Below are positions 24,747-31,755 of a stretch of DNA of 36,599 nt, piece after piece. The stretch is from an uncultured Eubacterium sp. (GTDB lineage Bacteria; Bacillota; Clostridia; Lachnospirales; Lachnospiraceae). The translations under genes and the position numbers were made by a program. The notes under the pieces were generated by a model. That model was given only the letters and a program-made list of their open reading frames with translations. It did not search any database and was not told the origin of the DNA. The stretch is taken from NCBI GenBank assembly GCA_904420085.1, contig CAJFUA010000037.1, forward strand, positions 1 through 36,599. The letters are read 5' to 3'. The first letter of the stretch is position 1. Each line of letters starts with the position of its first letter.

Positions 24747-25460
24747 TTAATCCAATTTTAATCCGCTCAGCAGACTTCCTAAAGACGTACCGATACTTTC
24801 CGTCTGAGGAATGTTTTTCTTAATTTCCTCTTCTTCCTTTACCCGCTCTTCTTCTAATAATTCCTTAATGCTCAGGCTGATTTTTCCATCCTGATTTTTG
24901 ATGACCTTTGCACGAACTTTCTGTCCAACCTCCAACGCTTCCTTTGGAGAACTGATACGGCGCTCCGAAATCTGAGAAATATGCACCAGTCCGCTCACGT
25001 CATTTCCCAAGTCTATAAACGCTCCATAGGACTGAATGGATTCCACCGTTCCTTCTACCACGGAACCTGTTTCTATCTTGGAAATGGCCATCTCCCTCTG
25101 CGCTTTCTTTGCCGCTGCAGATTCTTCTCTGAGAATCTCACGGGCAGACAATACCAACTTACCCTTTTCCATATCTGCCTCATTGACACGGACTCTGATA
25201 TCTCTGCCAAGCCACACATTGGTGTCTTCCACATGATTCAAATCCAGTCTGCTCACAGGGATAAATCCACGCACTCCCTCAACCAGAGCAATCACACCTT
25301 TATTTACAATCCCTGATACTGTAACCGGAAGTATCTCTCCCGTTTCCTTGTACTGATAAATTTTCTCCCATGCAAGAAGGGTATCCGTGTCGTACTCTCC
25401 GTTGCCCATATACGCATAAGAGTTTTCCAGTTCCTGTCCCAAATCGTTCATCGTTTCCAC
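24747..25460 (-). CDS. Two-domain S1 RNA-binding protein, 5' end detached by an in-frame stop
   Basis: 237 aa if translation starts at the GTG at 25460, which has AAAGGAAG 8 bases upstream; the ATG at 25451 is a weaker choice. Two S1/OB-fold domains are visible, about residues 38-105 (GEILPVTVSGIVNKGVIALV) and 128-200 (GSVVEGTVESIQSYGAFIDL, SGLVHISQISERR), followed by a charged tail. It should bind single-stranded RNA or the ribosome, as other S1-domain proteins do. The same frame continues upstream through a TAA at 25485-25487 to a well-formed start at 25583, so the original protein had about 41 more acidic residues. Both RNA-binding domains remain intact. Confidence 0.75.
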   Translation of the reverse strand: METMNDLGQELENSYAYMGNGEYDTDTLLAWEKIYQYKETGEILPVTVSGIVNKGVIALVEGVRGFIPVSRLDLNHVEDTNVWLGRDIRVRVNEADMEKGKLVLSAREILREESAAAKKAQREMAISKIETGSVVEGTVESIQSYGAFIDLGNDVSGLVHISQISERRISSPKEALEVGQKVRAKVIKNQDGKISLSIKELLEEERVKEEEEIKKNIPQTESIGTSLGSLLSGLKLD

Positions 25461-25484
25461 GACAGTTTCTTCCTTTTCTGCGTT

Positions 25485-25583
25485 TTATGTTTCTACATTC
25501 TCAACTACATTTTCTGCTACATTCTCTTCGGCAGATTCTGCTTCTTTTTCTACTGCTTCGTCTGTTATTTTTTCTTCCATCAT
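25485..25583 (-). CDS. 32-codon acidic leader frame of the S1 gene, ended by TAA
   Basis: It starts at tandem ATG codons preceded by AGAGGAG, the best ribosome site of this locus. It encodes a Glu/Val-rich low-complexity peptide (EEKITDEAVEKEAESAEENV, then repeats of ENV) and stops at 25485. It is exactly in frame with the S1 protein, separated from it only by the TAA and eight further codons. It is read here as the original N terminus of the S1 gene, now a short upstream frame. Confidence 0.6.
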   Translation of the reverse strand: MMEEKITDEAVEKEAESAEENVAENVVENVET

Positions 25584-25728
25584 TTTCTCCTCTGTCCTAT
25601 TTACTGAATTTTTCTTTTCCAACCTCAATATTTAAGGCTCGTCCATGGCGTGTAGGCGCGCCTTCAGGCCGGATTCTTTTATCTTATACAATATTGTATC
25701 ACATTTTTGACACAAAGTCTCTGGTAAT

Positions 25729-28143
25729 TTATCTGGAATGATGATGAAATTTTCTTTTGATCCAGCCGCCAATTTTTTCTATGACCATCGTGCTGTAACG
25801 CAGTACCGGTTCTGTCACCACCGCAAAAACTACCAACAGCATCACGCACTTCGTAGACATTGACCGAATACCAAATAAATCACCCAGCCAGATACTGCAA
25901 ATGATTAACCCTATGATACAGCCACCCCAGACACACCAGCGAAGTCCATTCATCGGTTTACTGATATTATATAAAATCATAAATCCCACAATGGCAAGGA
26001 GCATGGTGCAGGCTGTGGAAATGTCTTTTGCATTGACATTAAATACCTGTCCAAACACAACCAGCGCACCCACAACAATAAAATCCGTAAGTCCTGCCGG
26101 CAGCGCCTTAATCAGCACATTGGTCAGAAAATGACCTTTGATAATATTTTTATTCGGCTGCAATGCCAGGAAAAACGCCGGAACTCCGATGGTAAACATA
26201 CTAATCAGCGAAACCTGAGATGGTTCCAAAGGATAATTTATCATAAAACATACCGAGAACAGTGACAGCAAAAAGGAAAATATATTTTTTACCAGAAACA
26301 GACTTGCCGAACGCTCGATATTGTTTACCACACGTCTCCCTTCCATAACTACAGATGGCATACATGCAAAATTGGATTCCAGTAGGACAAGCTGAGACGC
26401 CTGTGCCGCCGCATCACTTCCCGATGCCATTGCCACGGAACAGTCTGCATCTTTCAACGCCAGCACATCATTGACACCGTCTCCGGTCATGGCCACTGTC
26501 CGCCCCGCATTTTTCAACGCCTGCACAAACTGTCTTTTCTGATCCGGAGTCACCCGTCCGAAAACAGTATATTCCAGCACGGCATTCTCAATTTCCTCCT
26601 CTGTATGAAGGGTAGATGCATCAATATAATCCTGCGCATTGGCAATTCCCGCCTGCAGTGCCACCTGAGATACCGTCACCGGATTATCTCCCGAAATCAC
26701 TTTGATGTCCACACCCTGATTTGCAAAATACCGGAATGTTTCCCGTGCCTCTTTTCGTATCGGATTGGAAAGGAAAACCAATCCCAGCGGCGTTACCTTC
26801 TCTGTTAATTTTTTCCCGTCAGGCACACCGTCATATATTCCGAAAACCAAAACTCTGTAGCCTTCCGCACTGTAATTTTCTATCTGTTCTCTATATAATT
26901 CGTAGTCCTGATTCAGTACAAACTCCGGCGCTCCCAGTACATAGGAAGCATCGGCAAATGTTGCGCCGGAATATTTATATGCTGAGGAAAAGGAAGTCAC
27001 GGAAACCGCTTCACGGACAATCGGACCTCCAAAATATTTTTTCATTGCCTCCATGGTAATATTATCATTGGACATGGCACCCACAAAATCAGTAATGGCA
27101 CTCTTTAACTCCGGCATGGTAATTAAATCACTGTCTTCCATCGGCACAACGCCATTGACCTGCATGGTGTTTTCCGTAATGGTACCGGTCTTATCCACGC
27201 AAAGCACATTGACTCTCGCCAGTGTTTCGATACATTTCATATCATGAACCAGAACCTTCTTTGAAGCAAGCCGCATCACACTGACAACCAACGCCACACT
27301 TGCCAGAAGATAAAGCCCCTCAGGTATCATGCCTATCACGGCTGCAACCATGGATACAATACTTTCACGAAATGTGGCATCGGAAAAGAAGAACTGCTGA
27401 CCGAAAAGCAATATTCCAATGGGGATAATCATAATTCCCACAACGCCAACCAGTTTATCCAAAACCCGAATCATCTCTGACTGCTCCTCTTCCTTCATGG
27501 CTTTGGCTTCCAATGTCAGTTTGGAAATATAGGAATCTTCCCCCACTTTATCAAGTCTTGCATAGCATTGTCCGGACACGACAAAACTGCCGGACATAAG
27601 GGTATCGCCGGGACTTTTTGTAATCTCATCTGCCTCTCCGGTAAGCAGTGACTCATTGGCAGATATATCACCTTCCAGCACAATGGCATCTGCACAAATC
27701 TGGTTTCCTGCCTTAAAGATTACAATATCATCCAACACCAACCGTTCCGCAGGTATTTCCTTTATTTTTCCTTCCCGGACAACCAATGCCTTTGGAGCAT
27801 TCAGTACAGACAGTTTATCCAACGTGTTCTTTGCCCGGATTTCCTGAATAATTCCAATGAACAGATTGGCAAGAATTACCGGAAGGAAGGTCAGACTTCG
27901 AAACGAGCCCACAATAATCAGTAATATGGCAAGCACTGTAAAAACCAGATTGAAATAGGTAAACACATTGCTTTTTATAATTTCTTTTACTGTTTTTGAC
28001 GGTGGTTCTACCGGACGGTTTGTCCAACCGTTTCTTGCATATTCCTGCACCTGTTCCCGGTTTAATCCGGTTTCAATGTCTGCCTGATACCGGGTTGTAG
28101 GGCGACGTCTTATTTCTTCGTTTGTTTCTTTTCTTTTTCTCAT
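25729..28143 (-). CDS. Cation-transporting P-type ATPase
   Basis: 804 aa from the ATG at 28143, with AGGTGGAG upstream; an in-frame GTG three codons earlier overlaps that site. It has actuator motif LLTGEADE, the phosphorylation loop CVDKTGTITENT, the HAD hinge MTGDGVNDVLALKDAD and about eight to ten membrane helices. There is no N-terminal heavy-metal CxxC domain and no KdpB features. It fits the CtpE/cation-ATPase (E1-E2, calcium or potassium-like) branch, and the ion cannot be fixed from sequence alone. It lies upstream of the S1 gene on the same strand but 145 bases away, and has an extended -10 promoter at 28194-28202. Confidence 0.88.
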   Translation of the reverse strand: MRKRKETNEEIRRRPTTRYQADIETGLNREQVQEYARNGWTNRPVEPPSKTVKEIIKSNVFTYFNLVFTVLAILLIIVGSFRSLTFLPVILANLFIGIIQEIRAKNTLDKLSVLNAPKALVVREGKIKEIPAERLVLDDIVIFKAGNQICADAIVLEGDISANESLLTGEADEITKSPGDTLMSGSFVVSGQCYARLDKVGEDSYISKLTLEAKAMKEEEQSEMIRVLDKLVGVVGIMIIPIGILLFGQQFFFSDATFRESIVSMVAAVIGMIPEGLYLLASVALVVSVMRLASKKVLVHDMKCIETLARVNVLCVDKTGTITENTMQVNGVVPMEDSDLITMPELKSAITDFVGAMSNDNITMEAMKKYFGGPIVREAVSVTSFSSAYKYSGATFADASYVLGAPEFVLNQDYELYREQIENYSAEGYRVLVFGIYDGVPDGKKLTEKVTPLGLVFLSNPIRKEARETFRYFANQGVDIKVISGDNPVTVSQVALQAGIANAQDYIDASTLHTEEEIENAVLEYTVFGRVTPDQKRQFVQALKNAGRTVAMTGDGVNDVLALKDADCSVAMASGSDAAAQASQLVLLESNFACMPSVVMEGRRVVNNIERSASLFLVKNIFSFLLSLFSVCFMINYPLEPSQVSLISMFTIGVPAFFLALQPNKNIIKGHFLTNVLIKALPAGLTDFIVVGALVVFGQVFNVNAKDISTACTMLLAIVGFMILYNISKPMNGLRWCVWGGCIIGLIICSIWLGDLFGIRSMSTKCVMLLVVFAVVTEPVLRYSTMVIEKIGGWIKRKFHHHSR

Positions 28144-28193
28144 ACGCTCCACCTGAATGTTATGTTAAAAATCCACTACTTATTATCTGGATA

Positions 28194-28202
28194 ATTATAC
28201 CA
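28194..28202 (-). promoter_or_regulatory. Extended -10 promoter of the P-type ATPase
   Basis: TGGTATAAT on the minus strand, a TGn-extended -10, about 50 bases before the ATG. The -35 is weak, as is usual for extended -10 promoters. Confidence 0.5.
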
Positions 28203-28302
28203 CGTATTTATTTTGAAATTATGAACATTTTATAAATTATGCAATACTTTTGCGATATCTTTATTGATACAGTTGTTTTTGATTCCATGTATATACTATC
28301 CT

Positions 28303-29616
28303 TTATTGCGGAATGCAATAATGGGTCTTCTTTCCCTTTCCTTCCTGCACAAGTAAACCGTTTTCTGTCATTTTCTTTAACAAACGTCCGCATGATGACT
28401 GTCCCATATCAAGCAATATTTCGACTTCTTTTCTTGTAACAAAACCACGTTCCTTTGCCAGAGCAATTACTTTCGTTTCAGGAGTATCCTTCTCCGACTT
28501 GTTCTGTGCCTGTCTTAGAGATTCTGAAACTGAATTCATGTTCGGGAGAATAATCTTAAACGCATTGTCAGATGTTTCAATCTGTGGTTTCATTCCGGTT
28601 CCCTCATAGGCTTCCATAATTTTAATAAGCCCTGTTCCATAGGCTTCTATCAGTTCCAAACGGTAAAATATATTCGCCAGTTTTACATTCCGACAGACTG
28701 ATATACCCATTGTTACATCCTCTAAAGTTACACCTCTTACCAAGCCACCAATGGAAGTAAATTCAAGTCTGTCCGTGTAAATGCTAATAAAGGTACTGGC
28801 ACGAAATGAATATTCACGATGAACCAGAAGATTTAGAAGAGCCTCTCTTACTGCAATTTCGGGATAATCTCTTCTATCAATGCGGTATAGTTTCTCAAAA
28901 GATGAATGTGTCTGATTATGAAAATTAATAAAATCATAAACTTCATCCATCTGTTGAAACAAAGAACCTGTAAATTCCCTCCGATCCTTAAACTCACTTT
29001 GTTTTGTTCCCTGAAAAACAGCCGCTTTAATTGTATGGACACACTGATCTGAAAGCAGAAGAGCAAGATTTGTATAAACACCATCCTGTGTTATCATCCC
29101 AAGTGTTTTCATTTGTTCCGGTCCAAACTTTACATGCCGTCTGGCAAATGTCTTTTTCGCACTTTCAAAAGTTAAATTTTGCTCCAAAGATCGCATTTCT
29201 TCAAAATGATCACCATCTGTTTCCTTAATCATACCTCGTATGGCTGTATTTGTAGCCGGAACAGAGGAATAACCCTGGCGGACATAGACTCCTTCCGGGC
29301 GCAGACCTTTTTTGGCAATATAGTATGGTTTTTCTGTTCCTTGTTGAATATCAATTACAAGGATTTTTTTTCCATCTGCTACCAATGTTTCATAATGGAG
29401 AAACATTGTCAGGTCCGGCTTGATTGCATCCCGAACCATATTGCTGATTTGCAAAGAAGTTTCATCCGGATTTTCCAATCCTAATACTGTCCCATCATTC
29501 TGAACACCAACGTACAGTTTTCCACCCCTGCAATTTGCAAAAGCAATAATTTCTTTTTTTATATCTTCCACTGCGATTGCTTTCAGTTCAACTGTTTCAC
29601 TTTCCTGAAAAATCAT
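28303..29616 (-). CDS. AlbA_2 (Schlafen-type) / HATPase_c_4 helix-turn-helix protein
   Basis: 437 aa. N-terminal AlbA_2 domain (about 1-120: ETVELKA, IIAFANCRGGKLYVGVQNDG, VYVRQGYSSVPA), the bacterial Schlafen-like nucleic-acid-binding module. Then comes a GHKL-like HATPase_c_4 region (about 240-360: ALLNLLVHREYSF, IYTDRLEFTSIGG, NVKLANIFYRLELIEAYGTG) and a C-terminal winged helix (about 375-430: ARERGF-like start, EVEILLDMGQSSCGRLLKKM). Members are annotated as transcriptional regulators; some are linked to phage defence or stress, but no reaction is established. AATAGGAGGC precedes the ATG. Its promoter carries an extended inverted repeat that suggests autoregulation. It forms a separate unit from the SirTM pair upstream. 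Confidence 0.85.
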   Translation of the reverse strand: MIFQESETVELKAIAVEDIKKEIIAFANCRGGKLYVGVQNDGTVLGLENPDETSLQISNMVRDAIKPDLTMFLHYETLVADGKKILVIDIQQGTEKPYYIAKKGLRPEGVYVRQGYSSVPATNTAIRGMIKETDGDHFEEMRSLEQNLTFESAKKTFARRHVKFGPEQMKTLGMITQDGVYTNLALLLSDQCVHTIKAAVFQGTKQSEFKDRREFTGSLFQQMDEVYDFINFHNQTHSSFEKLYRIDRRDYPEIAVREALLNLLVHREYSFRASTFISIYTDRLEFTSIGGLVRGVTLEDVTMGISVCRNVKLANIFYRLELIEAYGTGLIKIMEAYEGTGMKPQIETSDNAFKIILPNMNSVSESLRQAQNKSEKDTPETKVIALAKERGFVTRKEVEILLDMGQSSCGRLLKKMTENGLLVQEGKGKKTHYCIPQ

Positions 29617-29647
29617 TTGACTGCCTCCTATTTTTTATTCTAACCAC

Positions 29648-29676
29648 ATTCTACTCATTCTAACCATACTTGTCAA
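29648..29676 (-). promoter_or_regulatory. Promoter of the AlbA_2/HTH gene
   Basis: TTGACA (29671-29676) and TAGAAT (29648-29653) on the minus strand with a 17-base spacer, 32 bases before the ATG. It is embedded in GGTTAGAAT repeats. Confidence 0.7.
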
Positions 29677-29697
29677 CAAAATGGTTAGAATGAGTAG
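29651..29697. repeat. 16-bp perfect inverted repeat overlapping the promoter
   Basis: CTACTCATTCTAACCA (29651-29666) and TGGTTAGAATGAGTAG (29682-29697) are exact reverse complements, 15-base spacer. The inner copy lies between -35 and -10, and the outer copy is upstream of the -35. A third half-site TGGTTAGAAT (minus strand) follows the -10 at about 29638-29647. The arrangement looks like an operator for a repressor; hairpin or terminator function is less likely because it overlaps the promoter. Confidence 0.7.
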
Positions 29698-29743
29698 AGT
29701 AAAACAAAAATTTGCGACCCACACAGCAATATTTAAGATACTT

Positions 29744-30640
29744 TTATAAAAGTTCCAGCACTTCTCCAATATCCCCATTAATACAGATTGCTCTGCTCCC
29801 AATCTCTTTCGGTGCATAAGCCTCCCCCAGATTCACGCAGGCGTACACTGCCTTCGGGTTCTGATAGGTCATCTGCCAGAAAGGATATTTAATGATGCCG
29901 GGCGTGTTCATTCCGGTGCCCAACTCCAAAAACAGAATTTTCATATTCTGATGCCTTCGTAAAAACAGGGCGTATCGCTCTGATGCCCTGTGCCAGCCCT
30001 CGTCCTCCACAAATGTATTATCCGCGCGCAAATTCATGCTCATCGGTTTCCCACATTTGGGACAATATGGAATCTGTTCTGATGGAATTACCATTTTGGG
30101 CACTGCCTGTTTCGATAATTTCAGCAGACCATTTTCTTCCATCACATACCCTTGGGATTTTACCATGTTACGGATTACCTCTTCATTGTCATAAGTTGTG
30201 TCATGGCAGGGTTCACTGCATTGAAAAAGTCCATAATCTCCCTGTGTATAAAACAGACGCTTTTTAGAAAATCCTGCTTTCTGAAAACAGTGATCCACAT
30301 TGGTTGTCAGCACAAAATAATCTTTATTTTTTATAATTTCATATAACTGATTATAAACCGGTTTGGGTGCGTCCATATATCGGTTTACATAAATATAACG
30401 GCTCCAATATGCCCAATATTCTTCAAGCGTAGAATAAGAATAGAATCCATCGGAATACATATCCTGAAAGCCATATTTATCTGCAAAATCAGAAAAATAT
30501 TTGCGAAAACGTTCACCGGAATAAGTAAACCCGGCTGATGTGGACAGTCCTGCGCCTGCTCCGATAATCACAGCTTCTACCTCATTCAGTTTGTTTTTTA
30601 ATTTCTCTATATTATCCCAGTATGCTTCGGTAGATTTCAT
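29744..30640 (-). CDS. SirTM-class sirtuin (protein ADP-ribosyltransferase)
   Basis: 298 aa from the ATG at 30640; a start seven codons earlier is possible. NAD-binding GAGAGLSTSAGFTYSGERF (about 28-46), TTNVDHCFQKAGF (about 118-130) and a zinc ribbon with CSEPC and CPKCG. Where deacetylase sirtuins have the catalytic HG, this protein has FYTQGDYG, the Gln variant characteristic of SirTM, the class shown in Staphylococcus and Streptococcus to ADP-ribosylate a lipoylated GcvH-like protein. It starts inside the end of the macrodomain gene, the conserved pairing for this class. No GcvH-L or LplA partner is present here, so the target may differ or be encoded elsewhere. Confidence 0.9.
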   Translation of the reverse strand: MKSTEAYWDNIEKLKNKLNEVEAVIIGAGAGLSTSAGFTYSGERFRKYFSDFADKYGFQDMYSDGFYSYSTLEEYWAYWSRYIYVNRYMDAPKPVYNQLYEIIKNKDYFVLTTNVDHCFQKAGFSKKRLFYTQGDYGLFQCSEPCHDTTYDNEEVIRNMVKSQGYVMEENGLLKLSKQAVPKMVIPSEQIPYCPKCGKPMSMNLRADNTFVEDEGWHRASERYALFLRRHQNMKILFLELGTGMNTPGIIKYPFWQMTYQNPKAVYACVNLGEAYAPKEIGSRAICINGDIGEVLELL

Positions 30641-31382
30641 AATCTTCGTCTTTAAACACATTGAAAATAACCTCCATTTTGCAATCAGTCTGTGCCTTAT
30701 AATCTGCTACCGTCTGCACCGCAATCTCTGCAGCCCGTCGGTTCGGAAAATGAAATTCCCCTGTGGAAATACAGCAGAACGCAATACTGCTTAATCCTTT
30801 TTTCTCTGCCAGAGAAAGACAGGACAGGTAACAGGATGCCAGCATTTTTTCATCCTTAACAGTCAAATTTCCAAAAACAACAGGTCCGACAGTATGCAGC
30901 ACATATTTACACGGAAGATTATATGCAGATGTGATTTTTGCCTTTCCTGCTTCTTCGTTATGTCCTTGTTGTTTCATGAGTTCTGCACACTCCAGCCGTA
31001 ACTGTATACCTGCATAAGTATGAATCGCATTGTCAATACATCCATGACATGGATAAAAGCAGCCTAACATCTGACTGTTGGCTGCATTGACGATGGCATC
31101 ACATCGCAACGTAGTTATATCTCCCTGCCATAAATAAATATCTTTACATACCGGCTGTAAATCCCTGATATCCGTAATTCCTTTTTCCGTCACCGCCTGC
31201 TGAAGATATTCGTCTTGGATTTTCAAAAACTTCTGACCTATGGAAGCCGGCATACGGACATTCATCAGCGAACGAAGCAGATGCTTCTGCTCGTTTTCAT
31301 TTTCCGGTATCGAAAGATTCCGGTTTTCCTGCTCTTTCAACAACTCTTTCACTAAATATATTCTTCTCTCGGTCTGATTCAT
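30612..31382 (-). CDS. Zinc-type macrodomain ADP-ribosyl hydrolase (SirTM partner)
   Basis: 256 aa from the ATG at 31382. This start follows GCGAGGG and forms an ATGA overlap with the stop of an upstream gene remnant; an ATG 12 codons earlier belongs to the remnant in another frame. An N-terminal helical part precedes the macrodomain (about 95-255): GDITTLRCDAIVNAANS, the zinc-binding LGCFYPCHGCIDNAIH and the phosphate loop CISTGEFHFPNRRAA. These cysteines and His match the zinc-containing macrodomains that reverse SirTM modification. It overlaps SirTM by 29 bases, so the two are made together and probably act as writer and eraser. Confidence 0.9.
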   Translation of the reverse strand: MNQTERRIYLVKELLKEQENRNLSIPENENEQKHLLRSLMNVRMPASIGQKFLKIQDEYLQQAVTEKGITDIRDLQPVCKDIYLWQGDITTLRCDAIVNAANSQMLGCFYPCHGCIDNAIHTYAGIQLRLECAELMKQQGHNEEAGKAKITSAYNLPCKYVLHTVGPVVFGNLTVKDEKMLASCYLSCLSLAEKKGLSSIAFCCISTGEFHFPNRRAAEIAVQTVADYKAQTDCKMEVIFNVFKDEDYEIYRSILG

Positions 31383-31467
31383 TTTATCCCTCGCTTTACT
31401 ACTGCCTGCACCGGACATTGTTCATAACAATTTCCACAGTGCAGAAAGTTTCCTGTCTGCAATTTTA
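31381..31467 (-). pseudogene. C-terminal remnant of a [4Fe-4S] ferredoxin-like protein
   Basis: A minus-strand frame reads LQTGNFLHCGNCYEQCPVQA and then VVKRGIK before a TGA at 31381-31383 that overlaps the macrodomain ATG. CxxCxxxCP is the second half of a [4Fe-4S] ferredoxin motif, as found at the end of flavodoxin-ferredoxin (EFR1-like) or similar proteins. Going upstream the frame hits a stop within about 15 bases of sequence that no longer looks coding, so only the tail is left. The stop/start overlap shows it was once the first gene of the macro-SirTM operon. Confidence 0.6.
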
Positions 31468-31500
31468 TTTTAATTTACGATAACACCGAAGAAAAGAAGG

Positions 31501-31532
31501 CACTTTTTTGTAGTGATACACACTTTTTTGTA
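31501..31532. repeat. Paired 12-mer direct repeat, likely HxlR operator
   Basis: CACTTTTTTGTA occurs at 31501-31512 and 31521-31532, period 20 (about two helical turns). It lies between the divergent ferredoxin and HxlR remnants, where a divergent operator of an HxlR-type regulator would be expected. Confidence 0.5.
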
Positions 31533-31533
31533 A

Positions 31534-31680
31534 CTTTTGTCCCGAACAGTTTATCCGGAGGTTCCTCCCCGGGTAGAATACGCGTTAAGCGAATTAGGCC
31601 AGTCCATGAGTCCGATTATTGACTCCATGAAAGAATGGGGAGAGAATTATCAGAAACGAATAAAACATGAAAAATCGTGA
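31534..31680 (+). pseudogene. C-terminal remnant of an HxlR-family transcriptional regulator
   Basis: A plus-strand frame of 48 codons reads [20 protein letters not shown], then [20 protein letters not shown] and a stop at 31678-31680. This is the wing and last helix typical of HxlR/DUF24 regulators. A TAA lies directly before it and the whole N-terminal DNA-binding part is missing. The remnant abuts the direct-repeat operator, so a deletion fused the operator region to the gene tail. It is divergent from the ferredoxin remnant. Confidence 0.7.
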
Positions 31681-31712
31681 TGTCGGGTGAATTAACCCCT
31701 AAATGATAGATA

Positions 31713-31742
31713 GGGTAGGATTTTTGCTTGAAAATCCTACCC
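31713..31742. terminator. Terminator between the HxlR remnant and the GH25 gene
   Basis: Perfect 12-bp stem GGGTAGGATTTT/AAAATCCTACCC with a 6-base loop, 13 bases past the GH25 stop (minus) and 33 bases past the HxlR stop (plus). There is no long T tract, so its strength in either direction is uncertain. Confidence 0.65.
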
Positions 31743-31755
31743 TGTCTCTATGCCT

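Noticed and set aside
29635-29817. Minus-strand frame overlapping the SirTM end and the AlbA_2 promoter
   Set aside because: It overlaps two supported features and has no family-like sequence.
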